This document shows positions 7,228-17,542 of a DNA stretch of 40,208 nt, one piece after another. Location of the stretch: the NCBI GenBank assembly GCA_052144935.1, contig JBKQPR010000262.1, positions 1 to 40,208 on the forward strand, in the 5' to 3' direction. Source of the DNA: JOPF133 sp052144935 (GTDB lineage: Bacteria > Acidobacteriota > Terriglobia > Bryobacterales > Bryobacteraceae). Position numbers and translations under genes: made by a program. Under the pieces are notes generated by a model. That model had not been told where the DNA came from, did not search any database, and was given only the letters and a program-made list of their open reading frames with translations. Each line of letters begins with the position of its first letter. Position 1 is the stretch's first letter.

Positions 7228-7464
7228 ATGCCGCAAACTCTAATCACGTGCGACCCGAAGATCATGATGGGTAAACCAACCATTGCCGGGACCAGGATCA
7301 CGGTCGAACTGGTTCTTGAAAAGCTCGCGGCTGGAGAGACCGTGGACCAGATCGTGTCCGAGCATCCCCGATTGACGGCGGAAAGCATTCGAGCGGCAAT
7401 TTCCTTTGCAGCCGACGTGCTTCGGGCCGATGTGGTGTATCCGATGGAGACAGTGGCCGGTTGA
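7228..7464 (+). CDS. DUF433 antitoxin-like protein
   Basis: 78 aa from the ATG at 7228, with GGTGG 9 nt upstream. The sequence ITCDPKIMMGKPTIAGTRIT, then VELVLEKLAAGETVDQI and HPRLTAESIRAAISFAADV, is the full DUF433 pattern: a short beta start followed by a helix-turn-helix fold. DUF433 proteins are regularly paired with DUF5615 PIN-like proteins as predicted toxin-antitoxin systems, and that partner follows here with a 4-base overlap (TTGA). Intact, normal length. Confidence 0.88.
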   Translation: MPQTLITCDPKIMMGKPTIAGTRITVELVLEKLAAGETVDQIVSEHPRLTAESIRAAISFAADVLRADVVYPMETVAG

Positions 7465-7817
7465 AAATCATCGCCGATGAGAGCGTCGACCAGCAGATTG
7501 TCGTCCGGCTCCGCGCCAATGGACACGAGGTCCTATATATTGCCGAGTTTGACCCGGGTACCGACGATGAAACGGTTCTGGGCCACAGCCGGCACGCCAG
7601 CGCCGTCTTGCCGACTGCGGACAAAGATTTCGGAGAGCTTGTCTTCCGCCAGCATCTGGTTCACTCTGGCGTCCTGCTTGTCCGGCTCGCGGGTCTCAAT
7701 CCAGACAGTAAAGCCGACTTGGTAGCGGCGACATTCGACCGCCACGGCGAAGAGTTGAGCGCCGGATTTGCCGTTCTTTCCAAGCGTACGCTTCGATTGC
7801 GAAAGCGGAATGGGTAA
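7461..7817 (+). CDS. DUF5615 PIN-like toxin candidate
   Basis: 118 aa from a TTG that overlaps the DUF433 stop. It begins KIIADESVDQQIVVRLRANG and has LPTADKDFGELVF and GVLLVRLAGL, which are the acidic positions of the Mut7-C/PIN-like fold (Asp in ADES and in ADKDF). Family members are predicted ribonucleases. The C-terminus SAGFAVLSKRTLRLRKR is typical. It is translationally coupled to its putative antitoxin. No biochemical activity is proven for most of the family. Confidence 0.85.
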   Translation: MKIIADESVDQQIVVRLRANGHEVLYIAEFDPGTDDETVLGHSRHASAVLPTADKDFGELVFRQHLVHSGVLLVRLAGLNPDSKADLVAATFDRHGEELSAGFAVLSKRTLRLRKRNG

Positions 7818-8014
7818 GTCCGCAGAGAGCGTTCGAATCCAGACTGGGGAGCCAGATCTTCCAACGTTGCAAACTTTGGCTTCCCAAATGGCGAAGGTCG
7901 CTAAGTCTTTGCTTTCCGGGTTCGAATCCTCACTGGGCACGGGCCGCTCAATGAGATCCAGCAAAAATGGCTCGACAAATGGAGGTCGGACGGCAACTCC
8001 GCGATTGCGCTCTG
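7818..8014. other. Gene-free stretch with two tRNA T-loop-like segments
   Basis: TTCGAATCC occurs at about 7832 and 7920, each followed by three bases and CTGGG. The bases around them do not fold into a tRNA cloverleaf. They may be remnants of tRNA 3' ends left by past integration events. Nothing else was seen here. Confidence 0.35.
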
Positions 8015-8474
8015 CTAATTCGGCTCGACGCGTCCCAGAGCCTCATCGGTTGCCAACTCCAACTCTTCAAGCTCACTCTCGTCGAGATCCCGGATCTTGG
8101 TCTTAAATGCCGACTTGGGGATAGCCCGCATCTGGAATGCCAGCGCAACGAAGTCCTGGGGCGGTCCGCCGAGGGAGGAAGAGCTAATCAACGCGGTTCC
8201 GGCCAGCTTCGCGCGGTCAAGGTTCGTGGTGAGCGGAACTACCAGGACCGATTCAAGCGCCTGCGTCAACGTATCACTTTGCCAAATCACGACGGGCCTT
8301 CGCCCCGTCTGCTGAACCGATGAACCGTCGTTGGAACGAGCGTATCCACCACAACTTCAGCGCGACGATGATGTTCGTAGACGGCTGACAGATTACAACC
8401 GCCACGTCCGTTTTCCCGCGCTCCCGAGGTCGAAATGAACCGAGGTCAGCCCACCAGACCTCTCCTCGCTTCAA
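8015..8474 (-). pseudogene. mazF-type toxin gene interrupted by a 115-bp insertion
   Basis: Reading from the TTG at 8474, the N-terminus LKRGEVWWADLGS is a classic MazF/PemK start. The C-terminal part is in another frame: SVQQTGRRPVVIWQSD, LVVPLTTNLDRAKL, DFVALAFQMRAIPKS. Removing 8328-8442 joins the halves in one frame as ADLGSSVQQTGRR and gives a 114-aa protein, the normal MazF length. The 115-bp insertion is not a multiple of three, so the frame is broken; the interrupted reading continues into unrelated residues and ends at 8274. MazF toxins are mRNA interferases. The start overlaps the stop of the DUF104 antitoxin (TTGA). Only the toxin half is damaged. Confidence 0.85.
8328..8442. mobile_element. 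Short insertion flanked by an 8-bp direct duplication
   Basis: The 8-mer ATGAACCG stands at 8320-8327 and again at 8435-8442, with 107 bp between. Excision of one copy plus the 107 bp restores the mazF frame exactly. No long terminal inverted repeats are visible, only a small inner palindrome (TCGTTGGAACGA). It may be a MITE-like element, or filler DNA captured at a break; on the minus strand part of it reads as VYEHHRRAEVVVDTLV, so it may derive from a coding gene. Confidence 0.7.
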
Positions 8475-8701
8475 CTTCGCTCCGTCGCCTCTAGCGAGTT
8501 CGCCCACTCAGCGAGACCTTGCTCGGTGAGAGGAAGGTCATCCCCGTTCCCGGTCTTCGCTAATCTCGCCAAATCCCAGCGACTGGGGTCCGACCGCCGC
8601 ATCACGATTAGTTTCACACACTCACCTGGACGAAGGCCCAGCCGCTCCACAGGCCGCAGCACTCCATTTTCGTACTGGGCTTCAACCAATCTCACGACCA
8701 T
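8471..8701 (-). CDS. DUF104 (AF2212/PG0164-like) antitoxin
   Basis: 76 aa from the ATG at 8701; the frame is open upstream but the family starts here. MVVRLVEAQYENGVLRPVER followed by LGLRPGECVKLIVM is the hallmark beta-hairpin N-terminus of DUF104 antitoxins (I/V-E-A-x-YENGVL-x-P). The C-terminal helix region (LTEQGLAEWANSLEA) presumably binds the toxin. It is coupled to the downstream mazF, which is now broken, so this antitoxin is orphaned in its operon but itself intact. Confidence 0.82.
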   Translation of the reverse strand: MVVRLVEAQYENGVLRPVERLGLRPGECVKLIVMRRSDPSRWDLARLAKTGNGDDLPLTEQGLAEWANSLEATERS

Positions 8702-8858
8702 GATCGTAGCACGCGGCGCTTGTACCTCGCACGGTTCCAGGTTTATCGAGCCTGGGCACCCACCTTGGACAACTCGGGGCGCCTGGCGCGGAGAAGCCAC
8801 GCCCGAAAGGAGTTACACGGTGTGAAGACGGGGGATGCGCTTGCCGCCCTCGCTCCGC

Positions 8859-11348
8859 TCACTCGTGCCGCAACGCCGCCAGCGGATCCATCCGTGCCGC
8901 TCTCCGCGCCGGTATATAACACGCCGCCAGCGCGATCGCCGCCAGAAGCCCGGTGGTCGCCGCCAACACCGCCGGATCGTTGGGCTTCACTTCGTGCAGC
9001 AGGCTCGCCATCACGCGCCCGGCGGCGATGGCGCCCGCCACCCCGATCGCAAATCCGATCGCCGCGAGGCGCATGCCCTCCGCCAGCACTTGCCCCAGCA
9101 CCCGCCCGCGGCTGGCGCCCAGCGACATGCGGATCCCGATCTCGCGCGTCCTTTGGTTGACCACGTACGACAGCACGCCATAAATTCCCACGGCCGCCAG
9201 CAGGGCCGCGAACGCCGCGAAGGATCCCACCAGCAGGCTCAGGAATTGCGACCCCTGCGCGCCGTCGCCAATCACCTCCGCCATGCTGCGCACATTGTAA
9301 AGCGGCAGGCTCCCATCCAGTTGCGCCACGGCCTGCCGCGCTGCCGCGGTCAAGCTGGAGGGCCGCAGGGGCGTATGCAGCACCAGGAATAGCCGTCCCC
9401 AGTTGGTCAGCGGCGAATACCCTTCCGGGATGGCCGTCTCGGTCAGCCCCCACTCCCTCACATCGTTCACCACGCCGATCACCCGTTGCCACGGCCCGTT
9501 ATCGCGGCCCCAGGAAAACACTTGCCCCAGCGCGTCGTGCTGGGGCCAGAACCGCCGGGCCATGGCCTTGTTGATCACCGCCGGATAGACCATCGCGTCG
9601 GTCTCGGCCGAAGGCAGCTTCTCTTTCTTCTTCCACGCTTCCTGCTGGCGTGCGTCCATGGGCGCCGCCACCGCCACATCCTCCGCCGTAAACACCCGCC
9701 CCGCAATCAGCCGCACGCCCATGGCGCGGAAATAATCGGGCGATACCGAATGCATCTCGACGAGCGGGCCGTCGATCGGGGTGGAGGGCTGGCCGCGCAC
9801 CTTGATGTACCAGTTGCTCCCGCCCTCCAGCGGCAGGTGGTCGCTCAGCGCGGCCACGTCCACCCCGGGGATGTGGCGCGCTTTTTCCAGCAGTGCCTGG
9901 GCAAACTCCATTTGCTGCGCGGCCTTTTCGTAGCGCGCTTCGGGAAGTTGCACGGCGCCCGTCCAGACCCCCTCCGCCCGCACTCCCACCTCGACGTTCC
10001 GCAGCCGCACAAAATCCTTCAGCAGCAGTCCGGCGCCCGCCAGCAGCAGCAGCGAGAGCGCGATCTCGCCCACCACCAGCACGTTGCTCGCGAGGCGCCG
10101 TTTTTTCGACGGGCTTACCGAGCTCCCCGCCCCGCCCTTCAGCTCGTCATGCAAATCCGCCCGCGACGCCTGTGCCGCCGGCACCATGCCGAACAGAATC
10201 CCGGTCGCCAGGGCCAGCGCGAGGGTAAACCCCAGCACCGTCGCGTTCAACTCGATGGCGTTGAATTGGGGAAGGGCGAAGCTCTTGGCGTGCGAAAACA
10301 GGCTGACGATGCCCCAGCCCAAGCCCAGCCCGGCGGCAGCGCCGGCAAACCCCAGCAGCAGGCTCTCGGTGAGCAATTGCCGCACCAGCCGGCTGCGCGC
10401 CGCTCCTAGCGCGCTGCGCACGGCCATCTCTTTTTGCCGCGCCACCGCCCGCGACATCAGCAGGTTGGCGACATTGGCGCACGCGATCAGCAGCACCAGA
10501 GCCACGGCCCACAACATCATCAGCAGCGAGCCGCGCGAATCCCCCACCAGGTTCTCGCGCAGCGATACCACCTTCGCGCCGACCTTGTAATTGGAATCCG
10601 GATACGCCTTCTCCAGCCCCGCCGCGATCACCGTCAGGTCCGCCTGCGCCGCTTTTACCGTCACCCCCGTTTTCATCCTTCCGACGGCGTTGGCCCAGTG
10701 CGATCCGCGCTGGAATTCGTTGTGCACCATCTCCTTGGTCGTCCACAGTTGCGCCCGAGACGGGTAGCGGAAGCTGGCCGGCATCACCCCCACGATGGTG
10801 TACTTTCGCGCGTCCAGTTCGATGCTTCGCCCCACCGCGCCGGGGTCGCCGGCAAAGCGGCTCTGCCAGAACGCGTAACTGAGCACCGCTACGCGATCCT
10901 TTCCCGATTGCCCCTCGCCGGGCGCCCAAGTCCGGCCCAGCACCGGGCGCACTCCGAGCACATCGAAGAAATTGACCTCCGTGGCCACCCCGTGTACGCT
11001 GTCCGCCCGCCCCTCCTGGCCGGCATTCAAGTTCTGCACCCAGCCGAACATGGCCATGTCTTGAAAGGTGTGATTTTGCGCACGCCAGTCGGCCAGATCC
11101 GGCCCGGCAAAGGGATACGTGCCCGGCGCCGCCTCGGTCTCGAAAAGCCGCAATAGCCGATCCGGATTACGGAAAGGCAGGGGCCGCAGCAGGATCGTAT
11201 CGACGATGCTGAAGATCGCGGTGTTGGCCCCCACCCCGATCGCCAGGGTCGCCACGGCCACCGCCGTGAACCCCTTCGCCTTCCAAAAATTGCGCAGAGC
11301 GTAGCGCAGGTCTTGCACGAAGTTCAGCACGAAGTTCAGACGTTGCAA
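8859..11348 (-). CDS. ADOP/MacB-type ABC transporter permease
   Basis: Up to 829 aa from a TTG at 11348; a GTG at 11318 giving VQDLRYALRNFWKAKGFTAV is equally possible, since family members usually start at this QDLRYALR motif. The first helix is TAVAVATLAIGVGANTAIFS, followed by a MacB-like periplasmic core (VTEVNFFDVLGVRP, GRSIELDARKYTIVGVMP). Two FtsX domains follow, each with several helices, including LIACANVANLLMSRAVARQ and AFAALLAAVGIYGVLSYVV. It ends in PARRAARMDPLAALRHE, the typical last motif. ADOP permeases are large two-module proteins greatly expanded in Acidobacteriota; their ATPase partner is often elsewhere, and none is adjacent here. Substrate unknown. Confidence 0.92.
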   Translation of the reverse strand: MQRLNFVLNFVQDLRYALRNFWKAKGFTAVAVATLAIGVGANTAIFSIVDTILLRPLPFRNPDRLLRLFETEAAPGTYPFAGPDLADWRAQNHTFQDMAMFGWVQNLNAGQEGRADSVHGVATEVNFFDVLGVRPVLGRTWAPGEGQSGKDRVAVLSYAFWQSRFAGDPGAVGRSIELDARKYTIVGVMPASFRYPSRAQLWTTKEMVHNEFQRGSHWANAVGRMKTGVTVKAAQADLTVIAAGLEKAYPDSNYKVGAKVVSLRENLVGDSRGSLLMMLWAVALVLLIACANVANLLMSRAVARQKEMAVRSALGAARSRLVRQLLTESLLLGFAGAAAGLGLGWGIVSLFSHAKSFALPQFNAIELNATVLGFTLALALATGILFGMVPAAQASRADLHDELKGGAGSSVSPSKKRRLASNVLVVGEIALSLLLLAGAGLLLKDFVRLRNVEVGVRAEGVWTGAVQLPEARYEKAAQQMEFAQALLEKARHIPGVDVAALSDHLPLEGGSNWYIKVRGQPSTPIDGPLVEMHSVSPDYFRAMGVRLIAGRVFTAEDVAVAAPMDARQQEAWKKKEKLPSAETDAMVYPAVINKAMARRFWPQHDALGQVFSWGRDNGPWQRVIGVVNDVREWGLTETAIPEGYSPLTNWGRLFLVLHTPLRPSSLTAAARQAVAQLDGSLPLYNVRSMAEVIGDGAQGSQFLSLLVGSFAAFAALLAAVGIYGVLSYVVNQRTREIGIRMSLGASRGRVLGQVLAEGMRLAAIGFAIGVAGAIAAGRVMASLLHEVKPNDPAVLAATTGLLAAIALAACYIPARRAARMDPLAALRHE

Positions 11349-11402
11349 TCGGACAAAAAGTTAGTATCCGAAGCCGCGGGACGGGCGTGCCGGCGATGGC
11401 GG

Positions 11403-13556
<2,154 letters not shown>

Positions 13557-13760
13557 ATTCTCCGGCCTTCCCGAGAGAGCAAACGGTACTCCAGACGGCG
13601 ATTGCAGTTTCGACGGAAGTACGCAGCGTTACGACGATTCCTAATTGTCTAGTTTCGCACGCTCAGTCCTGTGAGTCCCAGATGCAGAGGCGAGAACACC
13701 CGGTGGAAGCCCTCACCGGCGGAGCCGGCTGGCGTGAGGTCTTACAATTGCCCGGCGGGA
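13557..13760. other. Intergenic region before glgX
   Basis: No gene seen. A weak dyad CCTCAC (13711-13716) and GTGAGG (13734-13739) could act as a terminator for the PEP-CTERM gene, but the pairing is not continuous. Confidence 0.3.
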
Positions 13761-14417
13761 TCAACTCTTCTTCAATCGGCGGCGCAGAGAGAGCAAGCTC
13801 ACGCCGGCAAGCAGTGCAGCCCCCACAACCGGCGCCGAACCCGGCTCGGGTAAGGACGTCTGTGTATCCGTTGCGGTGAATGACGGGTTACCGACGCTCC
13901 CCCATCCGCCCCCGTCAACGGTAAGGGAGTAATTGGTGTTGAATGAAATCGCAAAGTTGCTCCCGGGCGGGATTCCCAGGTCCAGGCCGCCCGGCCCCGG
14001 GAGAGTCCCCGAGAAAATAAACTCCAGCAAGTCGTCGGATGAGAAGTAGTCGATCGAGCAGAACAGGAAAAACGGGTTGGGAACGATGGGATCCGAAGCA
14101 CCGTTGCAGGTGAAGGTTGCGCCGGCAAACTCGGCGGGAGTTATGTTGTCGGCGATAAAGGTCAAGCTGGTGATGTTTTGCCCGGTGTTGTTGAAGTAGG
14201 CAATAAAGCCGCCGCCTGAAGCATCGGGGCCCAAAGTCGCCGTGCCGTTGAACGGGGTGCTGTCGCCGTAGCCTTCCATGCCCATTTGCGGGTCGATGAT
14301 GCTGGCGCGGCCAGCCACGGAGAGCGCGCTCAGCAACGCACACGCAGCCAGCAATCGCTTCCACCGGACCGAAGTTTTGGACGCTCCCCGTGACACTGGA
14401 CCCTGTCTCCCTATCAT
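13761..14417 (-). CDS. PEP-CTERM sorting-domain protein
   Basis: Up to 218 aa from the ATG at 14417; a GTG at 14396 with GGGAG upstream would give a more compact signal peptide (RWKRLLAACALLSALSVAG). The mature part is a beta-rich secreted protein of unknown fold. The C-terminus has the exosortase recognition pattern: SLPEPGSAPVV, a hydrophobic helix (GAALLAGVSLL) and a basic tail (RRRLKK). PEP-CTERM proteins are processed by an exosortase and usually released to the surface or matrix. No exosortase gene is visible in this window. Three 19-bp direct repeats stand upstream (14463-14519). Confidence 0.82.
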   Translation of the reverse strand: MIGRQGPVSRGASKTSVRWKRLLAACALLSALSVAGRASIIDPQMGMEGYGDSTPFNGTATLGPDASGGGFIAYFNNTGQNITSLTFIADNITPAEFAGATFTCNGASDPIVPNPFFLFCSIDYFSSDDLLEFIFSGTLPGPGGLDLGIPPGSNFAISFNTNYSLTVDGGGWGSVGNPSFTATDTQTSLPEPGSAPVVGAALLAGVSLLSLRRRLKKS

Positions 14418-14462
14418 CCGGCAACACCTCTGGCGGAGTCAACTCAAAATCACGCCCGTACC

Positions 14463-14519
14463 GCCGGAAGTACTGCTATTAGCCGGAAGTACCGCTATTA
14501 GCCGAAAGTACTGCTATTA
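14463..14519. repeat. Three 19-bp direct repeats upstream of the PEP-CTERM gene
   Basis: Copies 14463-14481, 14482-14500 and 14501-14519 follow GCCGGAAGTACTGCTATTA with one change each in copies 2 and 3. The 19-bp period is close to two helical turns, so repeated protein-binding sites on one face are possible. They lie 10 bp after the kinase stop and about 46 bp before the PEP-CTERM start codon. Confidence 0.85.
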
Positions 14520-14528
14520 CTTAGGGGC

Positions 14529-17432
14529 CTATTTCTTTGTTGGCAGGGGTGTACTTGCCTGAAGCTGCTGGAATTCCGGGGTCTGGCGGAGCGCCTTGAA
14601 TTCGGGATCGCTCTGGATTTCCTGCCATGAGTAGCCGTTGTGCAAGGCCTGCGCGAGGCTGGCCAGAGCTTCCTGGGTCCGGCCGGCAATCGCGTGAATT
14701 TGCGCCTCCAGATCCAGCAGGCCTGGATCGGCCGGCTTGATTTTGAGCGCCCGCTGGATGAACCTGCGGGCGTTGGCATCGTCGCCCTTTTTGGCATAAG
14801 CACTCGCCAGGTAACCCAAGGCGTCCGTATCGTTGGGGTTCGTCTCCAGGCTCCGATAGGCCAGCTTGATCGCCTCATCGTAAGCCGCCGAGGCCTTATC
14901 CCGCTGCCCCGACCAGCGATAGCCGTCGCCGAGGCTCGCCCGGTAGGCGGGGTCCTTCGGTTCCAATTGGACCGCTTTCTCGAAAAGTTTGACGGATTCG
15001 TCGTACCGGCCCACGTAAAAGTACGCCACGCCGAGCTGCGCATAGTAGTGGGCTTTGGGCTGCAGCGCAATCGCTTTTTGAAGCGCCGCAATGCAGTCCG
15101 TCCAGTTTCCAAGGCGGTAGTAGGCGGCTCCCAGGTTGGCCCACCCGGTGGGCATGTCCGGCTCCAACTGGGTAACGCGCCGGATGGCCTCCAGGGCCTG
15201 TTGGTTGTCCCCCAAATTGAAATAGGCCTTCGCCAGGGAATTGTAGTTCCCCCAAAGGTACGGGTTGATGCGGGTAGCCTCTACGTAGGCCGCGATGGCT
15301 TCCGCGGTGCGGCCGGCCGCCTCATACGCCGCGCCCAGGCGCCTGTGGGCTTCGTCGGAATTGGGCGCCAACTGCAGCGCCCGCCGCAGCTCGGCGATGG
15401 CGCCCTCTGATTTCCCGGTGCGCGTGTACACCCCACCCAGCGCCATGTGGACCTCGGGCAGATTGTCGTTCAAGCGCTCCGCCTGCTGCGCCGCGCCGAG
15501 CGCGCGTTCGATCCATACGGGATCCTTGGTTGACTCCGCCATCACCAGATCGGCGTCCGCCGATCCCGCGTAAGCCAGAGCGAACCCCGGGTCGCGCCTG
15601 ACCGCCTGGTCGAATAGCGCCAGGGCCTTTTCAGCATTGGCAGCATCGTTCATCCGCCGCAGATTGCGGCCCTTCAAGTAAAAATCGTAAGCCTCGATAT
15701 CCTGTGTGGGCCTGGCGCTGGTGCGCGCGCGTTCGGCGTTGGTCTCCCGGATAACCAGCGCGTCGGCCACGGATTTGAAGGCGTTGTCCTCGAGAGTCAG
15801 CAGATCCTGCCGGACCCCCCGGAACTCGCTCGGCTTCATCACCTGGCGATGGTTTTTCACATCGTCCATGGTTAAGGCGATGGCGATTTGGTCGTTGGCC
15901 CCCTGCTGGATGGTCCCCTTAATCAGAACCGCGACGCCCAAAGCTTTGGCAATCTTGTCGTCGGCGCCCTGCTTGACTGCCGAGGCGACCCTGGAGCCAT
16001 CCGCCACGAACACGTTTTCGAGCCCGCCCAGCTTGGCGGAGAGCGATTCCACCACACCGTCGGCGAGGTACTTCAGGGCGCCTTCGTCCCCCACCACGTT
16101 GAGCGGCAACACCGCTACATAATGCTGGATGCCGTGCGGCCCGCCGCGGGCCCCCAAGCGGGCCAGAATGGCGTTGCGGGTCTGGGGAATCGCGGCCAGC
16201 GCCGCCGCCAGCGCCACGAGCGCCGCCGCCACCAGTCCCGTCCTGCGCGACGGCTTGGGGATCTGAATGCTGATGGTGGCGTCGCGCCGCGCGCTCGGAG
16301 TGCCCGCAGGGATGTCCGCCAGAGTGCCGGTTGGCGTGCCGGCTGCGGTGGCCGCTGGGGCGCCCTCTGAGGCGCCCTTGGGGGCCTGCTGCGCATCCAG
16401 ATCGGCCAGGATCTCGCGCGCGTTCTGATAGCGCCGGCCGGGGTCTTTTACCAGGCACTTCAGAATAATGCCGGCAATGTATTCCGGCAGCTCCGGGCGC
16501 TGGGTGCGCGGGTCGGGCGGCTGCTCGGTCATGCGCTGGTACATGAGCTGCATGGCCGATTCGCCGCGGAAGGGCACCTGCCCGGTGAACATCTCGTACA
16601 GGATCAGGCCCAGCGAATAGAGGTCCGACCGGTGGTCCACCTCTTTGGCTTCCACTTGCTCCGGCGACATGTAACGGGGGGTGCCCATGATCTGGCCGGT
16701 GCGGGTCATCTTGGTGACCTCGGCTTCGAGCGATTTGGCCAGGCCGAAATCCAGGATGTACAGGTTATCCGCCTGGTCGATGAGGATGTTTTGCGGCTTC
16801 AGGTCGCGGTGCACCACCTCCTCGCCATGCGCGGCATCCAGGGCGGCGCACAACTGGCGCGCAAACCGCAGTGCGCGGTCGAACGGCAGGGCGCCGGTGC
16901 GATCGATCAGGTCCGCCATGTCCCGGCCCTCCACGAAGGCCATGGTGATGTACTTGACGCCGCCAAAATCGCTCAGGTCGTGAATGCGCAGGATGTGCTT
17001 GTGGGAGATGCGGCTGGCCAGCAGCAGTTCCTGCTTGAAACGCTGCATGGCCTGTGGGCTGGCCAGCTCGGGACGCACCAGCTTGACGGCTACCATGCGG
17101 TCCAGTTCCAGATCGAGGGCTTTGTAGACCGCGCCCATGCCACCCTCGCCGAGCAAGCGTTCGATGCGATAGCGGTTGGCGAAGACCGCCCCGGCGGGGA
17201 GCTGGAAAGGGTGCCCGCCCCCGCTCCGGGTTCCCGGCTGCGTGGCGCCGGCCGCGGTCGTGACTACGCCCATGGCGGCAAGCGGGCGCGAGCTTGCCTG
17301 CGGGGCGGCGGCCGACGGGCTGTCCAGGAAAACCGTGGCGGCATTGTCGCCGCCGGCTGCCAGACTGCGCCCGCATTGCCCGCAGAACTTCACGTGGTCC
17401 GGATTGACGGCATTACAACCTGGGCACACCAT
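14529..17432 (-). CDS. Ser/Thr protein kinase with zinc ribbon, single TM helix and TPR repeats
   Basis: 967 aa. Residues 3-20 form a zinc ribbon (CPGC and CGQC). The kinase domain spans about 88-345: GEGGMGAVYKA (P-loop), VAVKLV with Lys117, HRDLKPQNIL with Asp210, ILDFGLAKS with Asp228 and GTPRYMSPEQ. A low-complexity linker (GTPTGTLADIPAGTPS) precedes a transmembrane helix at about 398-416. The outer part starts with a FlgO/TolB-like segment (VAVLPLNVVGDEGALKYLADG) and continues with about ten TPR units to the end. Such PknB-like receptors sense signals through the repeat region. The adjacent genes are secreted proteins on the same strand, with no clear operon link. Confidence 0.93.
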   Translation of the reverse strand: MVCPGCNAVNPDHVKFCGQCGRSLAAGGDNAATVFLDSPSAAAPQASSRPLAAMGVVTTAAGATQPGTRSGGGHPFQLPAGAVFANRYRIERLLGEGGMGAVYKALDLELDRMVAVKLVRPELASPQAMQRFKQELLLASRISHKHILRIHDLSDFGGVKYITMAFVEGRDMADLIDRTGALPFDRALRFARQLCAALDAAHGEEVVHRDLKPQNILIDQADNLYILDFGLAKSLEAEVTKMTRTGQIMGTPRYMSPEQVEAKEVDHRSDLYSLGLILYEMFTGQVPFRGESAMQLMYQRMTEQPPDPRTQRPELPEYIAGIILKCLVKDPGRRYQNAREILADLDAQQAPKGASEGAPAATAAGTPTGTLADIPAGTPSARRDATISIQIPKPSRRTGLVAAALVALAAALAAIPQTRNAILARLGARGGPHGIQHYVAVLPLNVVGDEGALKYLADGVVESLSAKLGGLENVFVADGSRVASAVKQGADDKIAKALGVAVLIKGTIQQGANDQIAIALTMDDVKNHRQVMKPSEFRGVRQDLLTLEDNAFKSVADALVIRETNAERARTSARPTQDIEAYDFYLKGRNLRRMNDAANAEKALALFDQAVRRDPGFALAYAGSADADLVMAESTKDPVWIERALGAAQQAERLNDNLPEVHMALGGVYTRTGKSEGAIAELRRALQLAPNSDEAHRRLGAAYEAAGRTAEAIAAYVEATRINPYLWGNYNSLAKAYFNLGDNQQALEAIRRVTQLEPDMPTGWANLGAAYYRLGNWTDCIAALQKAIALQPKAHYYAQLGVAYFYVGRYDESVKLFEKAVQLEPKDPAYRASLGDGYRWSGQRDKASAAYDEAIKLAYRSLETNPNDTDALGYLASAYAKKGDDANARRFIQRALKIKPADPGLLDLEAQIHAIAGRTQEALASLAQALHNGYSWQEIQSDPEFKALRQTPEFQQLQASTPLPTKK

Positions 17433-17542
17433 GGATGCTTCCCCGTGCGTTCGCAGAAAAGTATTGATCTACCCATTATGCGGCCAGAACCCGGCGGCGC
17501 GCAACGTCGGCGCGATCGCCGCGATCGCCCCGCGGCGTGGCC

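Noticed and set aside
7850..7945. A tRNA gene around the second TTCGAATCC
   Set aside because: The T-stem is mismatched and no matching acceptor, D or anticodon arms could be drawn.
8274..8507. An intact short MazF protein
   Set aside because: Only the first 13 or so residues match the family; the rest is read from the 115-bp insertion and from the wrong frame.
13761..14417. A nearby exosortase partner for the PEP-CTERM protein
   Set aside because: No multi-helix protein with exosortase active-site motifs was found anywhere in the window.
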